This document shows, one piece after another, positions 8,118 through 13,708 of a DNA stretch of 14,627 nt. Under the pieces are notes generated by a model that saw only the letters and a program-made list of their open reading frames with translations, did no database searches and was not told where the DNA came from. Within the stretch, counting starts at the first letter, position 1. The number at the start of each line of letters is the position of its first letter. The position numbers were made by a program, and so were the translations under genes. The DNA comes from GWB1-39-12 sp964435575 (GTDB lineage: Bacteria > Patescibacteriota > Microgenomatia > UBA8517): contig CAYSZS010000025.1 of the NCBI GenBank assembly GCA_964435575.1, forward strand, positions 1 through 14,627, given 5' to 3'.

Positions 8118-8575
8118 GATGTAAGATATTAGATATGGGATATAAGAATCACCTCAGATTTCTTCTGAAGGTGAAAAGTCTCTTACATAGAATCTTGTAC
8201 CGCTCCTTTAAAGGATTGGTTTCGACTTTTGGAAAATTAATCTCAATAATATCTAGAAGTGCCAATACTTCATTACACGAGCCTAGTGATATCGACAGAA
8301 ATTGACCAAAATCAGCTTTCGTTCTTCTGCCATAGCCTTCTGATATATTCGCGCAAACTGATATCGAAGCACGCTTAATTTGATCACAAAGCGAATATTC
8401 ATGCTTTAGGTTATAATTCCTGCATAATAAAAACACTTCCCTAGTAAGTAGTAATGCTTCTTTATAAACCTCAATATCCTCTATACTTTTCGCTTCCGTC
8501 ATACTTTTTACCTACTTCTTACATCTAATATCTTATATCAATTTCTGACATCTTAAATCCTATATCTTACTTCTT
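8118..8575. repeat. Inverted-repeat unit enclosing the S23 gene
   Basis: A perfect 13-bp inverted repeat, TAAGATATTAGAT (8122-8134) and its complement (8523-8535), lies within longer GATGTAAGATAT-like arms on both sides of the four-helix-bundle gene. The same vocabulary occurs in gene-less palindromes at 9851-9973 and in the 23S insertion at 1800-1940. Confidence 0.65.
8149..8502 (-). CDS. Four-helix-bundle protein (23S rRNA intervening-sequence protein, S23/IVP family)
   Basis: The 117-aa length is typical for the family. The signature is the central helix DQIKRASISVCANISEGYGR (residues 40-59), followed by FGQFLSISLGSCNEVLALL (65-83), matching the family pattern QIRRA..SIPANIAEG.GR...F..FL.IA.GS..E. 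The family was first found inside 23S rRNA intervening sequences of Leptospira and relatives, and is structurally related to the Avd protein of diversity-generating retroelements. Its biochemical role is unsettled. Here it stands alone, opposite in strand to the upstream operon, inside an AT-rich inverted-repeat unit rather than inside rRNA. The start at 8502 has only a weak AGTAGG before it. Confidence 0.9.
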   Translation of the reverse strand: MTEAKSIEDIEVYKEALLLTREVFLLCRNYNLKHEYSLCDQIKRASISVCANISEGYGRRTKADFGQFLSISLGSCNEVLALLDIIEINFPKVETNPLKERYKILCKRLFTFRRNLR

Positions 8576-8594
8576 TTTCTGCAAGCAGAAAAAC

Positions 8595-8623
8595 TTGACT
8601 TCTATCACTTTCTATGTTATAGT
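8595..8623 (+). promoter_or_regulatory. Strong sigma70-type promoter
   Basis: The -35 TTGACT (8595-8600), a 17-bp spacer and the -10 TATAGT (8618-8623) make the best promoter seen in the window. Transcription would start near 8630. Confidence 0.75.
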
Positions 8624-8629
8624 GCCAAT

Positions 8630-8838
8630 ACTCTAGGATAGATTTATCTAGTATATTCTTGGGTAATCTACAATCATCTGAAGTGATTGTAGTAAAGCTT
8701 TAGAGGTAAAGTAGTTAGTTGGTTAGTTCGTTACTTAGTTACTTTGTAAGAATTGACCAATTAAAAGGTTAATCAAATTTGATTAACCGTCGACGGTTTG
8801 TATCAAAGCCGCGGCCTCTAAAGCCGCGGCTTTTTTTG
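8630..8838 (+). ncRNA. Candidate small RNA between a promoter and a terminator
   Basis: About 210 nt without an ORF run from the promoter to a strong terminator. It contains hairpin CTACAATCA/TGATTGTAG (8668-8692), a family A-like tract (8708-8745), a perfect 22-bp palindrome GGTTAATCAAA/TTTGATTAACC (8767-8788) and an overlapping 14-bp palindrome AACCGTCGACGGTT (8785-8798). The 10-mer GCTTTAGAGG (8697-8706) is exactly complementary to 8815-8824, the terminator loop plus its edges. It could be a stand-alone RNA or an attenuator. It does not look like tmRNA, SRP RNA, RNase P RNA or 5S; 6S RNA cannot be excluded. Confidence 0.6.
8805..8837 (+). terminator. Rho-independent terminator of the small RNA
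   Basis: An 11-bp stem AAAGCCGCGGC/GCCGCGGCTTT with loop CTCTAAA runs into a T tract (8831-8837). Confidence 0.92.
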
Positions 8839-8861
8839 TTATACAACTCTTTTACATATTA

Positions 8862-8913
8862 ATAGCATAACAACCCTCCAGCAAACGCATCTCGAGGCGT
8901 GAACGAATAGTTC
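8862..8913 (-). repeat. 52-bp dispersed repeat, copy 2 (inverted)
   Basis: The reverse complement matches 3919-3970 at 44 of 52 positions. It lies directly after the small-RNA terminator. Confidence 0.75.
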
Positions 8914-9250
8914 ATGAAGTAGCCGAGTGCGAAGATAAGGAGGGTGTTGCACATTAATTTTTTAGTAGTTAGTGAAGAGTGTTTGGCCTCCGGCTCAGAG
9001 AGCCTCTGGCTCGGAGAGTGAAAATTGCTAAACACTTTCCACTGGCTATTAATGCCAGTCCTGCCCGCAATGCTTTGCATAGCAATGCAGGCGGGTGCTT
9101 TAGAGGACATAACTCTTAAGGCAGTACTTCGACAACTTAGGTTATAACCCTGAGCGAAGTCGAAGGGCTCTTTAACAAATTGGTTGAATATCTAAACTCT
9201 TGTGGAGGGAACTTTGGAAATACGGGATTATTAAATGCTAGACTTAACTA
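8914..9250. other. Intergenic stretch with small palindromes
   Basis: No gene is supported here; the 83-aa frame on minus looks random and covers repeats. The stretch holds a tandem GGCTC(A/G)GAGAG pair (8992-9018), a CCCGC/GCGGG hairpin (9063-9095) followed by GCTTTAGAGG, the CPR-type palindromic repeat CCCTGAGCGAAGTCGAAGGG (9148-9167), and a boxA-like GCTCTTTAACA (9167-9177). Confidence 0.6.
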
Positions 9251-9661
9251 ATGAAGCCCTTTCCTGTAAAAACCGAAAAACTTGCCGGTTCTAGCGACCA
9301 GGAAGTAATCAAGAAAGCAAAAGATTATTTCAAGGCAGTTGAGCGAAAAACCAAAAGGCAACCTTATATAAGAAGCGCCTATTTCGGCAAACAAAAAATT
9401 TTCTTTACTTACTTCTGGAAACATCTTTACCAGAAGCCACCGAGAGAAAGACGAAGAAGATTACAATTTTTTCCCTGTGCATTAGAACTAATTCAAAAAT
9501 GTAGAAATGCACCTGAATCAATGATAAATGTGAGTAAGGAAATAGAAATTCTTCATCGATTTAGAGGAGTTACAAAGGACAAACAAGTGTTCTTTGTCCA
9601 AATCAAAGAAAATAGAAAAACAGACAGAAAAGAATTTATGTCTGTTTTCCCCGAAAAGTAA
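9251..9661 (+). CDS. Probable BECR-fold nuclease-like protein (PBECR/RelE-like)
   Basis: This 136-aa basic protein has a helical N-terminal half (YFGKQKIFFTYFWKHLYQKP, residues 44-63) and an Arg-rich patch (RERRRR). Its beta-strand C-terminus contains EILHRFRGVTKDKQVFFVQI and ends KEFMSVFPEK. The ILHRF.G.T.D...F.VQIKE...F.SVFP pattern recalls BECR (Barnase-EndoU-Colicin E5/D-RelE) nucleases seen in phage and CPR proteins, so it may act on RNA. That assignment is from memory of the pattern and is moderate. No antitoxin gene is adjacent. The start ATG lacks an SD. The gene is framed by a 20-bp inverted repeat and ends in a hairpin overlapping its stop codon. Confidence 0.6.
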   Translation: MKPFPVKTEKLAGSSDQEVIKKAKDYFKAVERKTKRQPYIRSAYFGKQKIFFTYFWKHLYQKPPRERRRRLQFFPCALELIQKCRNAPESMINVSKEIEILHRFRGVTKDKQVFFVQIKENRKTDRKEFMSVFPEK

Positions 9662-9705
9662 AAATCCTCCGCTGTGAGGCTCAAAGACCTGCCGCCGAGG
9701 ATTTT
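9661..9705 (+). terminator. Terminator-like hairpin after the BECR-like gene
   Basis: AAAATCCTC (9661-9669) pairs with GAGGATTTT (9697-9705), with a GC-rich 27-nt interior. The 3' Ts make it a plausible terminator in either direction. Confidence 0.6.
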
Positions 9706-9850
9706 CTAAGTAAATATTACCACAGACAATAAATTTGTCAACTAAAAAATGCTCAAGCCGAGTTTGACTCGGCTCCAAAGTTCCCTTCACAAGGAACAAT
9801 AAGGGTTAGGGGTAAAATAAACCTCCTTTGAAGTTTAACCTCTTTAGTGG

Positions 9851-9973
9851 AGGGTACAGAGATGGGAATTAGATGTAAGTTACTAGATGTAAGATGTAAG
9901 CTTGATTACTTTATTTTTTAATTCTTTTATCCTACATCCTACTTCTTAATTCTAATTTCCGTTTCTCTACCCT
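9851..9973. repeat. Gene-less long palindrome of the S23-unit type
   Basis: The outer arms AGGGTACAGAGATGGGAATTAGA and its inverse TCTAATTTCCGTTTCTCTACCCT pair with few mismatches. The interior repeats GATGTAAG and ATCCTACATCCTACTTC, like the arms around the S23 gene at 8118-8575. Confidence 0.7.
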
Positions 9974-9997
9974 CTATTATTGGGGTACTTTGTTGAA

Positions 9998-10260
9998 GCG
10001 CACCAACTCCAAAAACGTGTGAGTTTAGGATTTCCTCGACCTAGTCGGGATCTCAAACCTCAATGCGCCAGTAGGTGATATGGCCGTCTTCATTAGTCCG
10101 AGCACAAGTTGCCTCGAACTATCGGGATAGTAACCCGGCAAAGGAAACAACTTAGGGCACTCGCGCTCTACTTTTTGTCTTCGGCTTATTAAAACCGAAA
10201 CATTTAGTTAAGGCCAAGTCGGCCAAGCGAGAAATCGGATCTGGAGGAGATCGAAATCGT
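9998..10260 (+). ncRNA. Candidate structured RNA upstream of the Pro/Thr-rich gene
   Basis: No ORF is supported, but nested pairing is dense. GCGCA (9998-10002) pairs with TGCGC (10064-10068), enclosing GAGTTT/AAACCTC, GGAT/ATC and GAC/GTC helices. CGAG and AAGTTG (10099-10111) pair with CAACTT and CTCG (10148-10163) around an ACTATC/ATAGT hairpin. Further hairpins occur at 10180-10202 (TTCGG.../CCGAA) and 10212-10226 (GGCC/GGCC). GC content is higher than in neighbouring spacers. It may be the leader of the gene at 10388 or part of a larger RNA. It matches no family I can name. Confidence 0.45.
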
Positions 10261-10387
10261 TGACTTCGAATCCCCTGAATAAGCGGATTACGAAGGAGAT
10301 TAGTCAAGCTTTGCTTGACAATCGGTCAAATCCAGTTCAAACCAGATGCCGCATGGTATCTGGAAATTTCTTCAATGGAGGTTTTGA

Positions 10388-10969
10388 ATGGACGCAAAAA
10401 AGTCCAATCTGGCTATCTGGGCCCTCGTTGGAGCCGTGCTCTTTTTAGCACTGGCAGTTTGGTTTCGGCCTACTACTCCGGCGGTTACGGACCAATCCTC
10501 GCAGGATGAGTATCTAGCGAGAATCGTTGAGGCTCAGGAGCGTCAAGCGGACGCCCTTGAGCGTATTGCAGACTGTGTTTGCAACGGCGCATCTTGCGAC
10601 GAACCCAGGTTTGAGACGAGTCTCGCTTCCGAAGGGGATCCTGAGTTACCTACGGCAACTCTAGTTCCAACTAAGACGCAACCGGCGCCCACGGCAACGA
10701 AGCCAGCCCCGACTGCAACACAACCCGCTCCGACGAGCACGAAACCGGCGCCCACGGCAACGAAGCCAGCCCCGACTGCAACACAACCCGCTCCGACGAG
10801 CACACCGCAACCGACAGCGACTGTCGCTCCTCCCGAACCAACCGAAAGCGGTTCATGGTGGCACCACTATATAAGTGAAGGGAACAGCAAAAGGCGCTGT
10901 GAACAACACTTTTTTAAGAATAGTGGTCCCAACCCAAGGAGTGATTGGTCGCCAGGGCCCTGCCCGTAA
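10388..10969 (+). CDS. Membrane-anchored Pro/Thr-rich repeat protein
   Basis: This 193-aa protein has one N-terminal transmembrane helix (LAIWALVGAVLFLALAVWF, residues 8-26). A likely coiled-coil stretch DEYLARIVEAQERQADALERI and a Cys pair (CVCNGASC) follow. Next comes a low-complexity stalk of PAPTAT/PAPTST repeats (about 98-139), including an exact duplicated block. The C-terminus is Trp/His/Cys-rich. It is probably extracytoplasmic, with the stalk as wall or surface spacer. This is the only gene in the window with a strong SD (GGAGG, 7 nt before ATG). It is also more GC-rich than its neighbours, which suggests transfer. It sits between two blocks of structured non-coding sequence. Function unknown; the N- and C-terminal features make a real protein more likely than a chance frame. 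Confidence 0.7.
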   Translation: MDAKKSNLAIWALVGAVLFLALAVWFRPTTPAVTDQSSQDEYLARIVEAQERQADALERIADCVCNGASCDEPRFETSLASEGDPELPTATLVPTKTQPAPTATKPAPTATQPAPTSTKPAPTATKPAPTATQPAPTSTPQPTATVAPPEPTESGSWWHHYISEGNSKRRCEQHFFKNSGPNPRSDWSPGPCP

Positions 10970-10979
10970 TTCAACCAAA

Positions 10980-11362
10980 GGGGCGGTCAGCACCCCACAT
11001 TCGAGCAGGAGCTCGAAAGTGGAAGGGTACCGCCCCCTTCTCCCCTTTTTGTTTCCGAGTCTAACTCGGTTCGGGAGATCATCCGAAGCTTCATGCGGAG
11101 GATGAAAAAACAAAAAAACGCCGTTTCGGACAAAAAGGTCCGGAAACGAAGTCAGCTGATCGTGCTGACCGGCGTCCTTCTTTTGTAAGGAATCAGTTGC
11201 CTTCTCCTCTGGGAGAACTAAGGCGATTGAAGCCAAACAATTGAAGGTAGCGGGATTTAGGTCTCGAGTTTTTTGAAGGAGTTGGAAACCTGCCAAGGTT
11301 TCTTTAAGCACAGCAATGTGCCCTCTCTCTAATAAAAAATCCGAACCCCCTAAATCCCCGCA
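10980..11362 (+). ncRNA. Array of consecutive hairpins, candidate structured RNA
   Basis: Almost every base lies in a helix. (1) GGGGCGGT/ACCGCCCC with CCAC/GTGG and TTCGAGC/GCTCGAA inside (10980-11036). (2) CCGAG/CTCGG (11055-11069). (3) TTCGG/CCGAA (11070-11087). (4) A three-way junction with P1 ACGCCG/CGGCGT (11118-11175), an arm TTTCGGAC/GTCCGGAAA and an arm GTCAGC/GCTGAC. (5) CAGTTGCCTT/AAGGCGATTG with inner CTCC/GGAG (11195-11231). (6) A 12-bp long-range stem GCGGGATTTAGG/CCTAAATCCCCGC (11250-11361) closing over hairpins GAAACCT/AGGTTTC and GCAC/GTGC. The hammerhead begins 2 nt later. The 152-aa frame on minus is not supported. On minus, the junction is followed by a T run and could act as a terminator. 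Confidence 0.55.
11102..11188 (+). CDS. Possible 28-aa peptide over the three-way junction
   Basis: ATG 11102 opens a Lys/Arg-rich then hydrophobic peptide (MKKQKN...QLIVLTGVLLL) with the shape of a small membrane peptide. A GGAGG precedes it immediately, too close to serve this ATG well. It coincides with the perfect RNA junction at 11118-11175, so the peptide may be chance. Confidence 0.2.
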   Translation: MKKQKNAVSDKKVRKRSQLIVLTGVLLL

Positions 11363-11363
11363 A

Positions 11364-11439
11364 TAGTAATTTCAGCCAAAGGCTGACTGATGAATCCTCC
11401 ACATTCGCGTAAACCGAAAGTGGCAGGATGAAATTACTA
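11364..11439 (+). ncRNA. Hammerhead ribozyme (stem III open, type III)
   Basis: All core elements are present in order. Stem III is TAGTAA/TTACTA (11364-11369 with 11434-11439). The site triplet is A-U-U, with U16.1 at 11370 and H17 at 11371, giving predicted cleavage between 11371 and 11372. Stem I is TCAGCC/GGCTGA (11372-11386, AAA loop). CUGAUGA (11387-11393) follows directly. Stem II is ATCCTCCAC/GTGGCAGGAT (11394-11429, one bulged C), extended by TTCG/CGAA. GAAA (11430-11433) completes the core. AUU is a less common but permitted NUH triplet. It lies 22 nt before the structured element at 11462 and about 350 nt before hicB, on the same strand. Confidence 0.87.
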
Positions 11440-11461
11440 ACACATTAACAATAAAATTAAT

Positions 11462-11631
11462 CCCGTGTGTTTTGAGCTTTGGATTTTATGAGCGAGTTCA
11501 AGTACGGCAAAAACTCGCCCCTCAAAGTGTTTTGAGGTAAGTTTTTTGCATTTACGAGTGAAGAAAATTCAACTCGAAAAACACTAGGGTGTACTTTCTT
11601 GATTACTTCTTTGTACAAGCAAAGAAGTAAT
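11462..11631 (+). ncRNA. Duplicated structured RNA element, copy 2
   Basis: This is the second copy of 4520-4690. Its internal hairpin is CCTCAAA/TTTGAGG (11520-11537), with the same GTGT loop as copy 1 but two changed base pairs. Its 3' hairpin is ATTACTTCTTTG/CAAAGAAGTAAT (11602-11631), with no sequence in common with copy 1 in the stem yet the same 12-bp length and 6-nt loop. GCGAGTT/AACTCGC and a TTTTTGCA/GCAAAAA complementarity are kept. It lies between the hammerhead and hicB. An unrelated CCGTGAACTT/AAGTTCACGG hairpin inside an ATCTTC/GAAGAT stem follows (11668-11713). Confidence 0.65.
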
Positions 11632-11769
11632 AATGTTCGCACTTTTACAATTTAAAAATGATATAGCATCTTCCGTGAACTTTAAGTTCACGGCTCCGCG
11701 CCTAAGCGAAGATGATATACCAGGTTCAATTCATCCATATTCGATTACGAACATGGTTTTCTTGAAATC

Positions 11770-11778
11770 TGCTATAAT
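11770..11778 (+). promoter_or_regulatory. Extended -10 promoter of hicBA, leaderless
   Basis: TGCTATAAT is a perfect extended -10 element ending 6 nt before the hicB ATG, so the message should begin at the start codon. No good -35 is seen, as expected for extended -10 promoters. Confidence 0.6.
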
Positions 11779-11784
11779 CAGGTT

Positions 11785-12060
11785 ATGCAAAAGAAAGTTT
11801 TAAATTATAGAGTAATAATTGAACCTGAAAAATATCCAAACGGAAACAAAGTCTACAACGCCTTTTGCCCAACTTTGGGTGTTACCGACTATGGAAATTC
11901 TGTCGAGGAAGTTCTGGAAAGCATTAAAGATGGAATTCTTTTGGCGATCGAAGTTCTTGCAAAGGAAAGGCAAGAAATTCCAACCGACATATTGGAGGAA
12001 CAAATTGTAACTTCAACAAAGGTTGAATTGCCGGAAAAAATCAAAGCGTCTTTTGCTTGA
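11785..12060 (+). CDS. hicB: HicB-family antitoxin
   Basis: The 91-aa protein has the HicB partial RNase H-like fold pattern: strand YRVIIEPEKY, then NAFCPTLGVTDYGNSVEEVLESIKDGILLAIEVLAKERQEIP, matching the family core A.CP.L.G....G.S.EEAL.N..E.....IE.....G..IP. There is no obvious C-terminal HTH or RHH domain, only VELPEKIKASFA, so DNA binding by this protein is not evident. It should bind and neutralise the HicA encoded 3 nt downstream. Antitoxin-first order is the reverse of the classical hicAB order. Its start follows an extended -10 promoter with no leader. Confidence 0.9.
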   Translation: MQKKVLNYRVIIEPEKYPNGNKVYNAFCPTLGVTDYGNSVEEVLESIKDGILLAIEVLAKERQEIPTDILEEQIVTSTKVELPEKIKASFA

Positions 12061-12063
12061 AGC

Positions 12064-12288
12064 ATGTCCAAACTGCCTCGCAATATTAAACCCAAAAGAC
12101 TTATCATACTTCTCAGAAGACTAGGGTTTAAAGAGATAGGAAAAAGAGGATCCCATTTCCGACTAAAACATCCTGACGGCAGATGGACACAAGTTGCAGT
12201 TCATCCAAAGCCAATTCCTCAAGGAACCTTAAGAAAAATACTCAATCAGACCAAACTTACCGGAAAAGATTTAGAAAAAATTAAGTAG
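12064..12288 (+). CDS. hicA: HicA-family mRNA interferase toxin
   Basis: The 74-aa protein has the HicA/YcfA double-stranded-RNA-binding-like fold, KRLIILLRRLGFKEIGKRGSHFRLKHPDG in two segments. The catalytic His sits in the GSHFRL motif (residues 30-35), followed by QVAVHPKPIPQGTLRKIL. HicA toxins bind and cleave mRNA, arresting translation. All diagnostic residues are present, so it should be active. The gap from hicB is 3 nt, so the two are co-transcribed and possibly translationally coupled. The transcript appears to end in the structured region and terminator at 12312-12453. Confidence 0.93.
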   Translation: MSKLPRNIKPKRLIILLRRLGFKEIGKRGSHFRLKHPDGRWTQVAVHPKPIPQGTLRKILNQTKLTGKDLEKIK

Positions 12289-12311
12289 ATACCGCTAATG
12301 TATTCAAAGGC

Positions 12312-12397
12312 GTGGGGGTAAACTAAAAAACCTCTAAAGCAACTTTGCCGCCCCGAGGTTAAATTCGGGGAAGCGAAGTCAGGATGTTTACCCCCAC
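12312..12397 (+). repeat. Nested inverted repeat after hicBA
   Basis: A perfect 12-bp inverted repeat GTGGGGGTAAAC (12312-12323) / GTTTACCCCCAC (12386-12397) encloses CTTTGC/GCGAAG (12343-12378) and CCCCGA/TCGGGG (12351-12370). This makes a long multi-helix hairpin just before the terminator. It also contains CCTCTAAAGC, the complement of the 10-mer at 8697. Confidence 0.7.
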
Positions 12398-12421
12398 ACT
12401 TTTGGGTATCATTTTGCCATC

Positions 12422-12453
12422 AAAAAACCCCGAGTTTTACCTCGGGGTTTTTT
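12422..12453. terminator. Bidirectional rho-independent terminator
   Basis: AAAAAACCCCGAG and CTCGGGGTTTTTT form a 13-bp stem with a 6-nt loop, with T runs on both strands. It would end the hicBA transcript. From 12454 to 12575 nothing else is evident. Confidence 0.92.
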
Positions 12454-12575
12454 GTGTATTTAAATTTACTAATATAGGATATTTTGCTAAAATTCAGCAA
12501 TCCTAAGTCAGACTGAGGGGGTTACACCCTAAAATTATCTCTGCGCTTTCCAATGATATTCAAACCTAAAGTCGG

Positions 12576-13367
12576 ATGAGAAATGAAAAACTAAATCCGT
12601 TATCAAGAAGAGATTTTATTAAAGCAGGTTTGGCGTCGATCTCTGGTTTTGCTCTGAGCTTGGCTATTTCGGGCTGTGAAGCGGGAAAATCAAGCGTTGA
12701 ACTGCTCTACCCGGAGCTTTTGGATTTCGAGGCAGCCCAAGCCTGGACGCTATCTTCACCCGAAACTCAACCCATTGAACTAGTGAATTATTCACCATTA
12801 TTAGTATCGGATATTGGAAATTTACTTGAACTTCATTCTCACTTTATCTCTCTTACAGAAAGGCGCTTACGAATTAGTTATCCACCGGAAAGTAATAAAG
12901 AGGATCGAATTCTGACTCCGGAAACAAGAGTAGGCAGAAGCTTAATAGCTTTGGTACCAAATTATATCCCTCAGCCGACCGGTTTTGACTCTTTGAGTCC
13001 CGATCAAAACATATCCACAACAATAATAAACTATAACGATCAATTAACAATAGTTCGACCAAGTACGGAAATAAACGAAAAAACTAAATTAGAAACAAAT
13101 GGCCTCATAGCCACAGCCTTAGGATTTAATCTCTTCGACGCACATACTCCAAATAATATCTATTATCAATCCGAGGATACTATCATTGCTTGGGCTTTTG
13201 GCTTTGTTTATATAGCCAAATTAACTTCGCTTGACTACCAAACCTTTACGGAACGCCTGGATTTTGAAAATGGTTCAATAAATTCCTCTCAACCCGAATA
13301 CATTCTTCCAAAAATTGATGAAGAAATCTTTGATAAGTTCCCAGACAAACCAATTATAAAGATTTAG
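12576..13367 (+). CDS. Tat-exported lipoprotein of unknown function
   Basis: This 263-aa protein has a twin-arginine signal, SRRDFIKAG (residues 10-18), then a hydrophobic stretch and lipobox ISGC with Cys34. It should be exported folded through Tat and lipid-anchored on the outer face of the membrane. The mature part is unrecognised: acidic, with NYSPLLVSDIGNLLELHSHF near 70-89 and a hydrophobic WAFGFVYIAKL near 209-219. No metal- or cofactor-binding motif was seen. It stands alone, with no clear SD before the ATG at 12576 and the terminator of hicBA upstream. It is followed by the 16S gene on the other strand. Confidence 0.82.
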   Translation: MRNEKLNPLSRRDFIKAGLASISGFALSLAISGCEAGKSSVELLYPELLDFEAAQAWTLSSPETQPIELVNYSPLLVSDIGNLLELHSHFISLTERRLRISYPPESNKEDRILTPETRVGRSLIALVPNYIPQPTGFDSLSPDQNISTTIINYNDQLTIVRPSTEINEKTKLETNGLIATALGFNLFDAHTPNNIYYQSEDTIIAWAFGFVYIAKLTSLDYQTFTERLDFENGSINSSQPEYILPKIDEEIFDKFPDKPIIKI

Positions 13368-13552
13368 GAAATTTTTTAACGAAGTCTCCCTAGTTTGCTT
13401 TTAAGCCGCGATTTTCGTTCGCGGATTCTAAGCAACTTATCCAAAATATGGCTGGAAGCAGAACCTATATTGCCGGTATCTTGCAAATCCCGTTTTGTTT
13501 AACCTCTAAACAACGATCTTAAAAAGAGGGGGGTAATTTTCACTACTCCTTA
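13368..13552 (-). other. 16S downstream spacer
   Basis: The spacer holds a CCGCGA/TCGCGG hairpin (13406-13424) that may serve 16S 3' processing or termination. No spacer tRNA or 23S follows in this direction before the opposing lipoprotein gene. Confidence 0.45.
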
Positions 13553-13708
13553 GAAAGGAGGTGATCCATCCGCTCCTTCCAGAACGGATACCTTGTTCAT
13601 GCTCGCCCCGTTATTTCCAACGGAAATTTTCGGGGTTTATTCCCTGTCTTTCGAACAACGAACCATTTGGTTCATCGCCGTGTACCGAATGGTACGCGGG
13701 GGCATGGA

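Larger units (their letters stand above)
9199..9793. repeat. 20-bp inverted repeat framing the BECR-like gene
   Basis: CTTGTGGAGGGAACTTTGGA (9199-9218) is matched by its inverse at 9774-9793 with one mismatch. The enclosed 555 bp contain one ORF and its terminator-like hairpin, plus an AGCCGAG/CTCGGCT hairpin (9756-9774) abutting the right end. It could be a small mobile unit or a long-range RNA stem. Confidence 0.7.

Noticed and set aside
8859..9110. 83-aa minus-strand frame
   Set aside because: It covers the 52-bp dispersed repeat and other palindromes and has no recognisable protein features.
9998..10260. RNase P RNA or tmRNA
   Set aside because: A GAGGAAATCC-like string on minus recalls RNase P P4, but the following conserved regions are absent; no tRNA-like or tag-reading-frame parts of tmRNA were found.
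10543..10803. 86-aa minus-strand frame with VGAGFVAVGAG repeats
   Set aside because: It is the antisense of the Pro/Thr repeat stalk; repetitive DNA keeps several frames open.
10853..11311. 152-aa frame on the minus strand
   Set aside because: It overlaps the end of the Pro/Thr-rich gene and runs across the hairpin array; composition looks random, with no domain and no RBS.
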